Below are positions 9,745 to 19,656 of a stretch of 64,000 nucleotides of DNA, one piece after another. Made by a program: the position numbers and the translations under genes. The DNA comes from Celeribacter halophilus. Lineage in GTDB: Bacteria; Pseudomonadota; Alphaproteobacteria; Rhodobacterales; Rhodobacteraceae. The stretch is taken from positions 242,609 through 306,608 of the forward strand of contig NZ_FORY01000001.1 in assembly GCF_900114135.1 (NCBI RefSeq), written 5' to 3'. The notes beneath the pieces are model-generated. The model did not search any database, was not told the origin of the DNA, and worked only from the letters and a program-made list of their open reading frames with translations. Every line of letters begins with the position of its first letter. Position 1 is the stretch's first letter.

Positions 9745-9863
9745 GGGAGGCTCCTTTGCCTGCATATAGCGCAGCATTTTCCCAGCCCCGCAAGGGCTTT
9801 GCACGTAAGTCACAGGGACATATAGCCGCCCCTCGCTTTGATGCGGCATGGCATTTTGCCACG

Positions 9864-9890
9864 AAAAAGGGGACCCGAAGGCCCCCTTTT
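9864..9890 (-). terminator. Terminator downstream of ilvC
   Basis: Read on the minus strand, GGGG and CCCC arms with flanking A and T runs enclose a loop, ending in CCCCTTTTT, just after the ilvC stop. The opposite strand also ends in TTTT, so it may work both ways. Confidence 0.75.
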
Positions 9891-9909
9891 CCGAGATTGA
9901 AAGGTGCGC

Positions 9910-10962
<1,053 letters not shown>

Positions 10963-11060
10963 TCACAGTGTGCCGGTGTTTATGGCGCTGTGTCTGCGGT
11001 CTTTATCGCGCATCAGAAAGGGTTTGTGGCATCAAAATTTGACCTGTATTGCGATTTATG

Positions 11061-11075
11061 AGAAGAATTCATTCT
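11061..11075. promoter_or_regulatory. Lrp/AsnC-like operator candidate between ilvC and lrp genes
   Basis: The imperfect palindrome AGAAGAATTCATTCT (five of seven arm positions pair, arms AGAA/TTCT) sits 27 bases before the first regulator start. AG-n-A-ATT-T-n-CT resembles Lrp-family operators, and a TAATAT -10-like box directly follows (11076-11081). Binding is inferred. Confidence 0.4.
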
Positions 11076-11101
11076 TAATATTATGGGTTTAGTAAAAAAT
11101 C

Positions 11102-11560
11102 ATGCAAGTTGACGATACCGACCGCAGAATCCTGCGCCAGATACAGGCCGAGCCGGACGCACAGGCCTCCGAACTGGCGGAACGTGCCGGTGTGACGCCT
11201 GCGACATTTGCCCGTCGCCTGGAGCGGATGCGCGATGCGGGCATTGTCAAAGCCATTCGGGAACAGGTGGACTGGCGGGCCTTGGGTTATGCGGTGGAGG
11301 TCAGCTTGCGCATCACGTTGGACAAGACCGAACCGCGCGCCTTTGATGAATTCATTCAAGCGGCTCGGGAGGTGCCGGAAGTGATTTCCATCGGCACGTT
11401 TCTGGGGCGTGTCGATGCGCGGCTTTTGGTGATCGCTCGGGATATGCCGGAGTATCAGCGGATTTACCGTGAGAAAATCCTGACCCTGCCGCATATGACC
11501 GATATCGAGGCATTGATGCAGGTGGCGACGATTAAAGACAGCCAGTCGGTGCCGCTATGA
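11102..11560 (+). CDS. Lrp/AsnC family transcriptional regulator, first of tandem pair
   Basis: A 152-residue DNA-binding regulator. The N-terminal winged helix-turn-helix is DTDRRILRQIQAEPDAQASELAERAGVTPATF in character, with ARRLERMRDAGIVKAI as recognition helix and wing. The second half is the RAM ligand-binding/oligomerisation domain (EVPEVISIGTFLGRVDARLLVIARDM, then LPHMTDIEALMQVATIKDS). It diverges from ilvC and overlaps the next regulator gene by ATGA, so both are made from one transcript and could form a heteromer. Because the helix-turn-helix is intact, I favour a true regulator over the Lrp-like sirohaem decarboxylases. Confidence 0.93.
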   Translation: MQVDDTDRRILRQIQAEPDAQASELAERAGVTPATFARRLERMRDAGIVKAIREQVDWRALGYAVEVSLRITLDKTEPRAFDEFIQAAREVPEVISIGTFLGRVDARLLVIARDMPEYQRIYREKILTLPHMTDIEALMQVATIKDSQSVPL

Positions 11561-12012
11561 TTGATCTTGATGACATCGACCGCCAGTTGATCCGCGCACT
11601 TTGCGAGGATGCAACGCAATCGGCGGGGGCGTTGGGGCGGGCTTTCGGTTTGAGCCAGCCCGCGACATGGCGGCGGATCAAGAGGCTGCGTGAGGCAGGC
11701 GTGTTCGGTGCGCGACGTGTCGATCTTGACCTTGAGGCTCTGGGCTTTGGCGTGACCGTCTTTCTGGGGGTCAAGCTGGCCACCAAGGGGCGGGTGAGCC
11801 TCGACGATTTCGAACGCGCCGTGCGCGCTATTCCCGAGGTGCAGACGGTGCAGCATGTGTTAGGGCTGTTCGACTACCGCCTGCGGGTGGTGGCACAGGA
11901 TTTGCCGGATTTTGAACGGGTGTTGAGGCGCCGGATCATGACACTGCCCGGTGTGGGCAATGTCGAGGCCAATGTGGTTCTGTCCGAAGAAACCCTCCCC
12001 GGTCCCCTGTGA
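11557..12012 (+). CDS. Lrp/AsnC family transcriptional regulator, second of tandem pair
   Basis: A 151-residue paralogue of the preceding regulator, coupled to it by an ATGA overlap. The helix-turn-helix region reads DDIDRQLIRALCEDATQS, followed by GALGRAFGLSQPATWRRIKR and LREAGVFGARRVDLD; the RAM domain includes IPEVQTVQHVLGLFDYRLRV and ends LPGVGNVEANVVLSEETL. The two proteins share layout but clearly differ in their effector-binding parts, which suggests separate ligands or a hetero-oligomer. The ligand and targets are unknown; ilvC across the spacer is the obvious candidate target. Confidence 0.93.
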   Translation: MIDLDDIDRQLIRALCEDATQSAGALGRAFGLSQPATWRRIKRLREAGVFGARRVDLDLEALGFGVTVFLGVKLATKGRVSLDDFERAVRAIPEVQTVQHVLGLFDYRLRVVAQDLPDFERVLRRRIMTLPGVGNVEANVVLSEETLPGPL

Positions 12013-12031
12013 GGGTGGGGTGCAGAGTAAA

Positions 12032-12055
12032 GAAAAAGGCACCCGTTGGTGCCTT
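12032..12055 (-). terminator. Terminator of the cytochrome c'/b561 unit
   Basis: Perfect 8-base arms AAGGCACC and GGTGCCTT with loop CGTT. On the minus strand the stem is followed by a run of five T, so it best serves the minus-strand cytochrome operon; the converging regulator pair has no T tract here. Confidence 0.8.
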
Positions 12056-12059
12056 GATC

Positions 12060-12659
12060 CTATGAGTGATGCGGGATTTTTTCCGGCGGCAACTCCGCAT
12101 ATCCCGTGATCATTGGTGCGACGAGGTTTTCGCCCTTGCGCCGTTTATACCAAAGGATTGCGGCGATATGGGCGATCACCATCGCCAGCAGTAAGAACGA
12201 CAGCGGCTCATGCAGCGACAGTGCCTTGCGGGAAATGTCACTGGACACATATTGCGCCAGAGGGCCGACGTTGACGTAATCTTCAGGGTCGGACAACAGG
12301 CCACTTGTCACCTGCATGGCCAGAACGATCAGCACCCCGACAACAAAGAGCGCGCCCACAGGGTTATGCCCGTAAGATCGCGACGGTTGTTTCGAGGGCA
12401 GCGTCCGGGCATAGGCGATCACCTTGCCCGGACCTTTGACGAAACTGGAGAACCGTGCCGTGTAAAAGCCGAAGAACCCCCAGAGCACCCGAAGCACCAC
12501 AATTGCGGCTACTGTATAGCCTGCGTAGAAATGCAAGGTCATGATATCAGGGCCGAATTTCCCAAGCCCGAAGGCCGTGAAAAACGCGATCACCAAGGCC
12601 CAGTGCAGAACCCGTACAACCGGATCCCAGACATAGGTTTTCTCAAGCTGTTCCGACAT
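12060..12659 (-). CDS. Cytochrome b561-type membrane protein
   Basis: A 199-residue di-haem b-type cytochrome of the prokaryotic cytochrome b561/Ni-Fe-hydrogenase b-subunit fold. Four membrane spans are evident: LHWALVIAFFTAFGLG, AGYTVAAIVVLRVLWGFFGF, NPVGALFVVGVLIVLAMQVTSG and LSFLLLAMVIAHIAAILWY. Candidate haem histidines are in VVRVLHWAL, MTLHFYAGY, SLHEPLSF and VIAHIAAI. It starts 20 bases after the cytochrome c' gene on the same strand, so it probably passes electrons to or from that periplasmic cytochrome. Such c'/b561 pairs occur in other Rhodobacterales. The physiological electron donor is not visible from sequence. Confidence 0.9.
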   Translation of the reverse strand: MSEQLEKTYVWDPVVRVLHWALVIAFFTAFGLGKFGPDIMTLHFYAGYTVAAIVVLRVLWGFFGFYTARFSSFVKGPGKVIAYARTLPSKQPSRSYGHNPVGALFVVGVLIVLAMQVTSGLLSDPEDYVNVGPLAQYVSSDISRKALSLHEPLSFLLLAMVIAHIAAILWYKRRKGENLVAPMITGYAELPPEKIPHHS

Positions 12660-12679
12660 CGGTCTGCCTCGCTTTCAGA

Positions 12680-13138
12680 TCAGAAATCTTTGGCGCGGAA
12701 GTCGTCGTGGCAGGCTTTGCAGGTGCCGCCAACCTTGCCCATGGCCGGTTGCAGTGCCTCAAGACCGTTGCCCGCCACTTCGTTCAGCTCTGCGACGGCC
12801 TGATAAAAGGCCATGCCTTTTTCTTGCAGACCTTCCATGTCGTCCCAAATGTCTGATTTTGCACGGGTTTCTCCCGGAATGTCTTCGTTGGAAGACCCCG
12901 GTGCGAAATAGTCGGCGGTGTGTAGGCTGGCCAGTGTCATGAGATCGCCTGCGGACTGGCTGGCGAGATCTGCGTCGTAGTCGACCTTGCCCTGTGCCAT
13001 GCCGCCCAGTGTGGACATTTCGAAGTTCACGAGCGTGTAGAAAGCGCGGCGCGCTTTGGCGACGTCGGAGGCGGATTGGGCAAAAGCGCCGGTGGCGGCG
13101 GTGGCCGCGATGACGGTGGAGAGAAGAAGTTTACGCAT
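12680..13138 (-). CDS. Cytochrome c'
   Basis: Periplasmic four-helix-bundle c-type cytochrome; the family binds nitric oxide and is linked to NO tolerance. The start at 13138 gives the signal peptide MRKLLLSTVIAATAATGAFA; an upstream in-frame ATG at 13228 is rejected. The haem-binding CKACH is at the extreme C-terminus (family hallmark), preceded by GKVGGT and followed by DDFRAKDF. 152 residues including the leader. It is the first gene of a two-gene unit with the b561 cytochrome. A 13-base palindrome (13218-13230) lies about 80 bases upstream. Confidence 0.93.
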   Translation of the reverse strand: MRKLLLSTVIAATAATGAFAQSASDVAKARRAFYTLVNFEMSTLGGMAQGKVDYDADLASQSAGDLMTLASLHTADYFAPGSSNEDIPGETRAKSDIWDDMEGLQEKGMAFYQAVAELNEVAGNGLEALQPAMGKVGGTCKACHDDFRAKDF

Positions 13139-13217
13139 TGGATAGGGTTTCCCTGTCTGTTCACAAATAAAGTTACGTCGCGCGATGCCCGTAATATGGC
13201 ATAAGATTTCAGAAATT

Positions 13218-13230
13218 GAATGTGACATTC
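13218..13230. promoter_or_regulatory. Palindrome upstream of cytochrome c' (operator candidate)
   Basis: Perfect odd palindrome GAATGT-G-ACATTC, 80 bases before the cytochrome c' start, in promoter position. Arms with ATG/CAT cores are loosely like NsrR-type NO-responsive sites, which would fit cytochrome c' biology, but the match is partial. Confidence 0.35.
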
Positions 13231-13279
13231 TTACATAACGGGATTTGCCAAGTTACGGAAAATCTTCAACTTTTTGTGA

Positions 13280-13311
13280 CGCTGCCCCTGTTTGCGCAAA
13301 CAGGGGCAGCG
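13280..13311. repeat. 32-base perfect palindrome after pepN
   Basis: The half CGCTGCCCCTGTTTGC is followed directly by its exact reverse complement, with no loop bases. It begins 12 bases beyond the pepN stop and lies upstream of the cytochrome c' gene. No T tract follows on the minus strand (the RNA would continue UCACAAAAAG), so it is not a standard terminator, although it would fold into a very stable 3' stem. Confidence 0.9.
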
Positions 13312-13322
13312 GTCGGAGCAGG

Positions 13323-15872
13323 TCAGGCAGAGAGAATCCGCGTGACCATCTCGGTTGTGTCGCGCGAAAGGTCCGGCGTGGCCAGAATCCGTTCCAGTTC
13401 GGTGCGGATCATGCCCTGACGGTCGGCGTCATAACGCTTCCATGTCTCGAAAGCACCGCTCATTCGTGCGGTGGTCTGAGGGTTTATTTTATCAAGCTGA
13501 ATCAGGTGGGTGGCTAGAAGTTGATAGGCTTTCCCGTCCGCCGCATGGAAGCCCGCGTGGTTGCCTGCCAACGCGCCGAAGACCGCACGGAAGCGATTCG
13601 GGTTCTTGATGGTGAAATCCGGATGCTGCGTCAGGGCCAGTGCTGTGCTTGCGGCCTTGTCCGGCGCGGCAAAAGACACCTGCATCATGAACCATTTGTC
13701 CATCACGAGACGGTCGTTTTCCCATTGTTTTTCAAAGGCTTTGATTTCGTCTTGACCAAGTCCTGCGGCGAGAAGCGCCTGTAGGCTGGCACCTTGATCG
13801 CTCATGTTGTCGGCGCGGGCAAAGAGCGCACGGGCGGCTTTGCCACCGTCAAGAAGCGTCTCCAGCGCCAGCAAGGCATGCCGCAGCGCCCGCTTGCCGG
13901 AGCCATCGGCGTCGGGCACGAAAACCGGCGTTTCAAGCTGTCGGCCAAGTGTCGGAAAAACGTCGGACAAATGTATGGCAAGTGTGTGGCGCAGGGATTT
14001 GCGCGCCGCATGGATTTTGGCCGGATCAGGGGTCTGACCGGCGTCGAAAATCGTCTGGGCCAGATCGTCTTCGGAGGGTAGCCCCAAGACCAAAGCGCGG
14101 AAGGCCGGATCAAGGTTCTCGTCGGTCAACACCGTCTTGATCGCGTCAAGCGCGGTCTCGGCAGGCGCGGCATCGTCGGCGATCATCGCCACCAGCATGT
14201 CCTTGGTCAGCATCCGCCCCATTTCCCATTTCTGGAACGGGTCGGTGTCATGGGCCAGAAGGAAGGCGCGGGTGTCGTCATCCATCGCACGATCCAGAAT
14301 CACCGGCGCGGAGAAGTCGCGCAGCACAGAGGCCACGGGACGCGCACCCAGACCATCAAAGGTGAAACTCTGCTCGGCTTCGGTCATCTCCAACACTGTG
14401 GTCGGCACCACCTCGTCCCCGTTCGGGCCGATCAGGCCCACGGCAATCGGAATCACCTGCGGTTTCTTCTCGCTCTGGCCGGGTGTCGGCGGGGTCGATT
14501 GCGCGAATGTCAGGGTGAGCGTGCCGTCGTTCCACTCTTCGGACATTTTCAGGCGCGGTGTGCCCGCCTGAGAATACCATTGTTTGAATTGTGCAAGATC
14601 GCGGCCTGTGACATCCTCGAAGGCCTTGAGCCAGTCCTCGATGGTGACGGCCTGTCCGTCGTGGCGCTCGAAGTAGAGATCACAGCCCTTGCGATAGGCC
14701 TCATCGCCCACAAGGCGGCGCAGCATCCCGATGATTTCCGCGCCTTTTTCGTAGACGGTGGCAGTGTAGAAATTGTTGATCTCGACAAAGCTCTCGGGGC
14801 GCACCGGATGGGCGAGCGGGCCGTTGTCCTCGCGGAACTGGCGGGCGCGCAGTTGCAGAACTTCTTCAATCCGTTTCACAGCATGGCTGCGCATGTCGCC
14901 GGAGAACATCTGGTCGCGGTAGACGGTCAGGCCCTCTTTCAGGCAAAGCTGGAACCAGTCGCGGCAGGTGATGCGGTTGCCGGTCCAGTTGTGGAAATAC
15001 TCATGCGCGATGATGCCTTCGATCCGTTCGAAATTGGCATCTGTCGAGGTCTCTTTCGAGGCCAGAACACAAGACGAGTTGAAGACGTTCAGCCCCTTGT
15101 TCTCCATCGCGCCCATGTTGAAGTCGTCCACAGCCACAATGTTGAATATGTCCAAGTCATATTCGCGCCCGTAGGTCTTTTCATCCCATGCCATCGCATC
15201 TTTGAGCGCCTGCATCCCGAAGGCGCATTTGCCCTCGTCGCCGGGACGGACCCAGATGTTCAACTCGACATCGCGGCCCGATTGTGTGGTGAAGCGGTCG
15301 GGGTGGTTGACCAGATTGCCCGCCACGAGGGCAAAGAGATAGGAGGGTTTCGGCCACGGGTCATGCCATTCGACAAAGCCTTCGCCGGCAGTCAGCGGGT
15401 TGCCGTTGGAGAGCATGACGGGCTGGTCGCCTTCTATACGCACAGTGAAGGTGGCCATGACATCGGGGCGGTCGGGGTAATAGGTGATCTTGCGGAAACC
15501 TTCGGCCTCGCATTGGGTGCAATACATGCCCGACGACATATAGAGCCCTTCAAGTGCGGTGTTCGTTTCCGGCGAGATTTCCACCTCGGCCTCCCACACA
15601 AACGGCACCTCGGGCACATCCGCTTCCAGACCACCCTCAACCGGACGCGGGGTGATGGTCTCGCCGTTGATCCTGGCGGAGATCAGTGACAGCTCTTCGC
15701 CATGTAGAAAGAAGCGTTTGTCCGTGGCTTCGGGGTTGGGCGCAAAGGCGATTTTCGAGATCACCCGCGTGGCGGTGGGGTGAAGTCGGAAGGTGAGGTG
15801 AACGCTTTCGATCTTGTATCCGAAAGGGGTGTAATCTTTCAGATAGATGGTCTCGGGGGCCGCGTCTTTCAT
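13323..15872 (-). CDS. pepN: Aminopeptidase N (M1 metallopeptidase)
   Basis: Cytoplasmic zinc aminopeptidase that trims N-terminal residues in protein turnover. 849 residues; the E. coli enzyme is about 870. The exopeptidase motif [14 protein letters not shown] is followed by the zinc site HEYFHNW (His290, His294) and the third ligand in [16 protein letters not shown]. The N-terminal beta-saddle and the C-terminal helical domain (DANFERIE... to the final EMVTRILSA) have normal proportions. It is divergent from the malate synthase gene, with a 155-base spacer. A long ORF antisense to it is a coding shadow. Confidence 0.97.
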   Translation of the reverse strand: MKDAAPETIYLKDYTPFGYKIESVHLTFRLHPTATRVISKIAFAPNPEATDKRFFLHGEELSLISARINGETITPRPVEGGLEADVPEVPFVWEAEVEISPETNTALEGLYMSSGMYCTQCEAEGFRKITYYPDRPDVMATFTVRIEGDQPVMLSNGNPLTAGEGFVEWHDPWPKPSYLFALVAGNLVNHPDRFTTQSGRDVELNIWVRPGDEGKCAFGMQALKDAMAWDEKTYGREYDLDIFNIVAVDDFNMGAMENKGLNVFNSSCVLASKETSTDANFERIEGIIAHEYFHNWTGNRITCRDWFQLCLKEGLTVYRDQMFSGDMRSHAVKRIEEVLQLRARQFREDNGPLAHPVRPESFVEINNFYTATVYEKGAEIIGMLRRLVGDEAYRKGCDLYFERHDGQAVTIEDWLKAFEDVTGRDLAQFKQWYSQAGTPRLKMSEEWNDGTLTLTFAQSTPPTPGQSEKKPQVIPIAVGLIGPNGDEVVPTTVLEMTEAEQSFTFDGLGARPVASVLRDFSAPVILDRAMDDDTRAFLLAHDTDPFQKWEMGRMLTKDMLVAMIADDAAPAETALDAIKTVLTDENLDPAFRALVLGLPSEDDLAQTIFDAGQTPDPAKIHAARKSLRHTLAIHLSDVFPTLGRQLETPVFVPDADGSGKRALRHALLALETLLDGGKAARALFARADNMSDQGASLQALLAAGLGQDEIKAFEKQWENDRLVMDKWFMMQVSFAAPDKAASTALALTQHPDFTIKNPNRFRAVFGALAGNHAGFHAADGKAYQLLATHLIQLDKINPQTTARMSGAFETWKRYDADRQGMIRTELERILATPDLSRDTTEMVTRILSA

Positions 15873-15988
15873 GGGAAAACTCTCTTATATATGAGACTCG
15901 TTTTGGCGGGGAGGGTATGCCTCGTGCGCGGGGGCTGCAACGGGGCACGCATGAAAACTTGTTTCCGATAGGAAGCTCTATTAATGAC

Positions 15989-16005
15989 GTTTTGGTTTCC
16001 AAAAC
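15989..16005. promoter_or_regulatory. Operator-like palindrome before malate synthase
   Basis: GTTTTGG-TTT-CCAAAAC, perfect 7-base arms, ends 22 bases before the malate synthase ATG. The position suits a repressor site near the transcription start. The cognate regulator cannot be named. Confidence 0.45.
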
Positions 16006-16027
16006 ATTTCTGAAAGGTGATTCCCAA

Positions 16028-18169
16028 ATGACGCGCGTGGACCGATCCGGCCTGAAGGTGGCTGAGCTTTTTGCCAATTTCATCGAGGCGGAAGCCCTGC
16101 CGGGGACGGGCGTGACGGCGGCGGCGTTCTGGGACGGGCTTGCGGGGATGGTGCGTGATTTCGGGCCGAAGAACCGTGCGCTGCTGGAAAAGCGCGAGGC
16201 TTTGCAGTCCAAAATCGATGTGTGGCATCTTGAGCGCAAGGGGCAGGATCATGACGCGGCGGCCTATCGGGCCTTTCTCGAAGAGATCGGTTATCTCGTG
16301 CCCGAAGGCCCCGACTTCAAGATCGAGACCACCAAGGTGGATGAGGAATTTGCCACCAAGCCGGGACCGCAGCTTGTGGTGCCGATCACCAATGCACGCT
16401 ATGCGCTCAATGCGGCGAATGCGCGGTGGGGCTCTTTGTATGATGCGCTTTACGGCACGGATGCGCTGGGCGACCTGCCCTCCGGCAAGGGCTATGACGC
16501 CGAGCGCGGCGGGCGTGTGATCGCATGGGCCAAGGCGCATCTGGACCGTGTGGCTCCGCTGGCAGGCGGCTCTTGGGCCGATGTGAGCAAGCTGGATGTT
16601 GTGAACGGGATGCTCTTGGTCGAGGGGTCAATGGGGCAGACAGGTCTGGCCGATCCGGCGCAGTTTGCGGGGTCGAGCGCGGGCCATGTCCTGTTGCAGA
16701 AGAACGGGCTCTATATCGACATTGTTATTGATCCGTCGACGCCGGTGGGTCAGCAGGACAAGGCGGGGATTTCCGATATTCTGGTCGAGGCGGCGGTGTC
16801 CGCAATCATGGATTGCGAGGATTCGGTGGCGGCTGTGGATGCCGAGGAAAAGGTCGGCGCCTATCGCAACTGGCTGGGGCTGATGCGGGGCGATCTGACC
16901 GAGGAGGTCAGCAAGGGGGGCAAGACCTTTACCCGTGCGCTGCATCCCGACCGTGTGTTCACCGATGCCGATGGGGCGGAGATCACGCTTCAGGGCCGTG
17001 CGATGATGCTGGTGCGCAATGTCGGGCATTTGATGACCAACCCGACGGTGCTTGACGGCGAGGGGCGCGAGATCGGTGAGGGGATCATGGATGCGCTGGT
17101 CACGGTGATGATCGCGCTGCATGACCTGCAAAAGACGACAGGGCCGCGCAACTCCCGCGAAGGCTCGGTCTATATCGTCAAGCCGAAGATGCACGGGCCG
17201 GAAGAGGTCGCCTTTGCCGATGAGATGTTCAGCCGTGTCGAGAAGATTCTGGGCCTTGCGCCGAACACGGTGAAGCTCGGGATCATGGACGAGGAGCGCC
17301 GCACTTCGGTGAACCTCAAGGAATGCATCCGTGCCGCGAAACATCGTGTGGCCTTTATCAACACCGGTTTCCTTGATCGCACCGGCGACGAGATTCACAC
17401 CTCGATGGAAGCGGGGCCGATGATCCGCAAGGGCGAGATGAAGGACCAGCCGTGGATCAAGTCCTATGAGGATCGCAATGTCGATATCGGGCTGGCCTGT
17501 GGTCTCAAGGGGCGCGCGCAGATCGGCAAGGGCATGTGGGCCATGCCGGACTTGATGAATGCGATGCTGGAGACCAAGATCGGCCATCCGAAAGCGGGCG
17601 CGACCTGCGCTTGGGTGCCCAGCCCCACAGCGGCGACATTGCACGCGACGCATTATCACACGGTGGATGTCTTTGCGGTGCAGGACGCGATTGCCAAGGG
17701 CGGACCGCGCGGCACGCTTGAGGATTTGCTCACCATTCCCGTCGCCAAGGGCGTGAACTGGTCGGAGGCGGAAATCCGCGACGAGGTGGAAAACAATGCC
17801 CAAGGGATTCTGGGCTACGTGGTGCGCTGGGTCGATCAGGGGGTGGGTTGCTCCAAAGTGCCCGACATTCACGATGTGGGCCTGATGGAAGACCGCGCCA
17901 CCTGCCGGATTTCGTCGCAAGGGCTGGCCAACTGGCTGCACCACGGCGTTGTCTCCGAGGCGCAAGTCATGGAAGCCATGAAGAAAATGGCCGAAGTGGT
18001 GGACCGTCAGAACGCTGGTGATCCTCTCTATACGCCGATGGCCCCGTCCTATGACGGCATCGCGTTCAAGGCCGCCTGCGATCTGGTGTTCAAAGGTCGT
18101 GTGCAGCCTTCGGGTTATACCGAACCGGTTTTGCATGCCCGTCGACTTGAACTAAAGGCGCGAAACTAA
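16028..18169 (+). CDS. glcB: Malate synthase G
   Basis: Condenses glyoxylate with acetyl-CoA to malate. 713 residues, the length of the monomeric G isoform. The ATG at 16028 follows AAAGGTG; an upstream in-frame start at 15917 lacks a binding site and would overlap the spacer. Motifs: [15 protein letters not shown], the inserted-domain region [80 protein letters not shown] and [11 protein letters not shown] near the end. No isocitrate lyase gene is adjacent, so it may act on glycolate-derived glyoxylate. A palindrome lies just before the gene and a stable hairpin just after it. Confidence 0.97.
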   Translation: MTRVDRSGLKVAELFANFIEAEALPGTGVTAAAFWDGLAGMVRDFGPKNRALLEKREALQSKIDVWHLERKGQDHDAAAYRAFLEEIGYLVPEGPDFKIETTKVDEEFATKPGPQLVVPITNARYALNAANARWGSLYDALYGTDALGDLPSGKGYDAERGGRVIAWAKAHLDRVAPLAGGSWADVSKLDVVNGMLLVEGSMGQTGLADPAQFAGSSAGHVLLQKNGLYIDIVIDPSTPVGQQDKAGISDILVEAAVSAIMDCEDSVAAVDAEEKVGAYRNWLGLMRGDLTEEVSKGGKTFTRALHPDRVFTDADGAEITLQGRAMMLVRNVGHLMTNPTVLDGEGREIGEGIMDALVTVMIALHDLQKTTGPRNSREGSVYIVKPKMHGPEEVAFADEMFSRVEKILGLAPNTVKLGIMDEERRTSVNLKECIRAAKHRVAFINTGFLDRTGDEIHTSMEAGPMIRKGEMKDQPWIKSYEDRNVDIGLACGLKGRAQIGKGMWAMPDLMNAMLETKIGHPKAGATCAWVPSPTAATLHATHYHTVDVFAVQDAIAKGGPRGTLEDLLTIPVAKGVNWSEAEIRDEVENNAQGILGYVVRWVDQGVGCSKVPDIHDVGLMEDRATCRISSQGLANWLHHGVVSEAQVMEAMKKMAEVVDRQNAGDPLYTPMAPSYDGIAFKAACDLVFKGRVQPSGYTEPVLHARRLELKARN

Positions 18170-18214
18170 GCACCACCTGCGATTTGCGCAGAAATTCACA
18201 GCTAAGACATGAAA

Positions 18215-18245
18215 TCGCGCGCAGATGCAGAGGCTCTGCGCGCGA
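18215..18245 (+). terminator. GC-rich hairpin after malate synthase
   Basis: Perfect 11-base arms (TCGCGCGCAGA and TCTGCGCGCGA) around a 9-base loop, with CCTTTTC ten bases downstream. It probably ends the malate synthase transcript, or insulates the next gene. Confidence 0.55.
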
Positions 18246-18302
18246 CTTGGCCTTTTCTCTGATGCGAAAGCGGCTATCTTTGGCAAAAAGGAGAGGCACA
18301 TC

Positions 18303-19076
18303 ATGACACGACCGGTTGTCGGCATCATTGGCAATTACGACCTACTCAACGACAGCTATCCCGCCTACACCGGTGGGCGCATGAATGCCGAAGCCGTGGC
18401 CGAGGTCTCGAATTGCCTGCCGCTTCTGATTCCGGCGCATCCGAACTTTGTCTGCGTGGACGAGTTGATGGAGGTCTGCGACGGGTTTCTCTTCACCGGT
18501 GGGCGGCCCAATGTGCATCCGTCGGAATATGGCGAAGAGGAAACCGAAGCGCATGGGGCCTTTGATCGCTGCCGCGATGCGGTAACCCTGCCGCTCATTC
18601 GGGCCTGTGTCGAAAAAGGCCAGCCGTTCTTTGGCATTTGCCGTGGGTTTCAGGAGGTGAATGTCGCGATGGGCGGCACGCTTTACCCCGAAATCCGCGA
18701 CCTTCCGGGGCGGATGAACCACCGGATGCCGCCGGACGGGACGCTGGAAGAGAAATTCGCCCTGCGCCATCCCGTGCGCCTTGCCGAAGGCGGTGTGTTC
18801 CACAAGCTTCTGGGCGCGTCCGAAGTGATGACCAACACGCTGCACGGGCAGGGGATCAAGAAACCCGGCGCGCGGATCGTGGTTGAAGGCTACGCACCCG
18901 ATGGCACGCCGGAGGCGATCTATGTGAAAGATGCGCCGGGGTTCACCTTGGCCGTGCAATGGCATCCGGAATATCGCGCGGGCGAAGATCCGGTCTCGCG
19001 GCCCTTGTTCGAGGCGTTCGGCTCTGCAGTTCACAGCTTTTCGCAAACCCGCCGCAAAAAGCCCGCTCTGGCCTGA
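18303..19076 (+). CDS. Class I glutamine amidotransferase-like hydrolase (C26, gamma-glutamyl-GABA hydrolase type)
   Basis: A 257-residue cytoplasmic cysteine hydrolase of the peptidase C26/PuuD family. The nucleophile elbow is FFGICRGFQEVNVAMGG (Cys113), and the His-Glu pair is in LAVQWHPEYRA. FLFTGGRPNVHPSEYG is typical of gamma-glutamyl-GABA hydrolases and forms the substrate pocket. The ATG at 18303 has AAAGGAGAGG upstream. No other putrescine-degradation genes are nearby, so the true gamma-glutamyl substrate is unknown. It follows malate synthase on the same strand but a hairpin separates them. Confidence 0.88.
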   Translation: MTRPVVGIIGNYDLLNDSYPAYTGGRMNAEAVAEVSNCLPLLIPAHPNFVCVDELMEVCDGFLFTGGRPNVHPSEYGEEETEAHGAFDRCRDAVTLPLIRACVEKGQPFFGICRGFQEVNVAMGGTLYPEIRDLPGRMNHRMPPDGTLEEKFALRHPVRLAEGGVFHKLLGASEVMTNTLHGQGIKKPGARIVVEGYAPDGTPEAIYVKDAPGFTLAVQWHPEYRAGEDPVSRPLFEAFGSAVHSFSQTRRKKPALA

Positions 19077-19079
19077 GTG

Positions 19080-19096
19080 GCAGAGGGCGGCTCTGC
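19080..19096. terminator. Weak hairpin between convergent genes
   Basis: Six-base arms GCAGAG and CTCTGC with loop GGCGG lie between the C26 hydrolase and the convergent GNAT gene. There is no T run, so termination is only a guess from position. Confidence 0.3.
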
Positions 19097-19115
19097 GTAG
19101 GGGGTGGGGGCAAGT

Positions 19116-19610
19116 TCAGGGCGTAAGCTGTTTTTCCATGCGGAAATTCTCGATCCCGACCGAGTCGCGGATCACGGTTTGACGCGCCACCACGGTCCAG
19201 CCGCGCCGCTCGAAAAACCGGCGGGCAAGGTGGCTGGCCTCTGTCTCCATATGGTTGAGACCAAGACGGCGGGCCTCGGCCTCGCAAGCCTCATAGAGCC
19301 GTCCCGCCGTGCCCTTTCCCATCTCTTCCAAGGCGACATAGGCAAAGTCGATATGCCCGTCATGTCCCATTGTGAAAAAGCCCCTGATCCGGCCCCAGCG
19401 CGTGGCGCAGACCGAAAACCCTGCGGTCAGGCGCTCTGCCCAAGTCTCAAGCCATGTCTCGAATCCTGCATCGGAGGAATGGGGCTGGGCGGGCGCCCAA
19501 GCAGCGCGTTGGGCTGCGTCATAGAACGCCCCCGTGCCGCCGTGGACGGTGCGGTGGAACAGCGCGTAACAGGCGCGGGCATCTTTGTGGGTCAAAGGGC
19601 GCAGTTTCAT
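19116..19610 (-). CDS. GNAT family N-acetyltransferase
   Basis: A 164-residue acetyl-CoA-dependent acetyltransferase of unknown substrate. The N-terminus LRPLTHKDARACYALFHRTV is typical of GNAT motif C; the acetyl-CoA loop lies around YVALEEMGKGTAGRLYEACE, followed by EARRLGLNHMETEAS and the C-terminal signature ARRFFERRGWTVVARQ. The start ATG is 46 bases from the divergent methyltransferase-like gene, so the two share a compact promoter region. Confidence 0.88.
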   Translation of the reverse strand: MKLRPLTHKDARACYALFHRTVHGGTGAFYDAAQRAAWAPAQPHSSDAGFETWLETWAERLTAGFSVCATRWGRIRGFFTMGHDGHIDFAYVALEEMGKGTAGRLYEACEAEARRLGLNHMETEASHLARRFFERRGWTVVARQTVIRDSVGIENFRMEKQLTP

Positions 19611-19656
19611 CGGGAAAGCCTAGCGGTTCGGGCCGTGTGGGGCTAGGGTCTGCGGT

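Noticed and set aside
14250-15689. A 479-codon ORF antisense to pepN
   Set aside because: Coding shadow in a GC-rich gene; the pepN strand has full family motifs.
16628-18136. A 502-codon ORF antisense to malate synthase
   Set aside because: Coding shadow; no ribosome-binding site and no recognisable domain.
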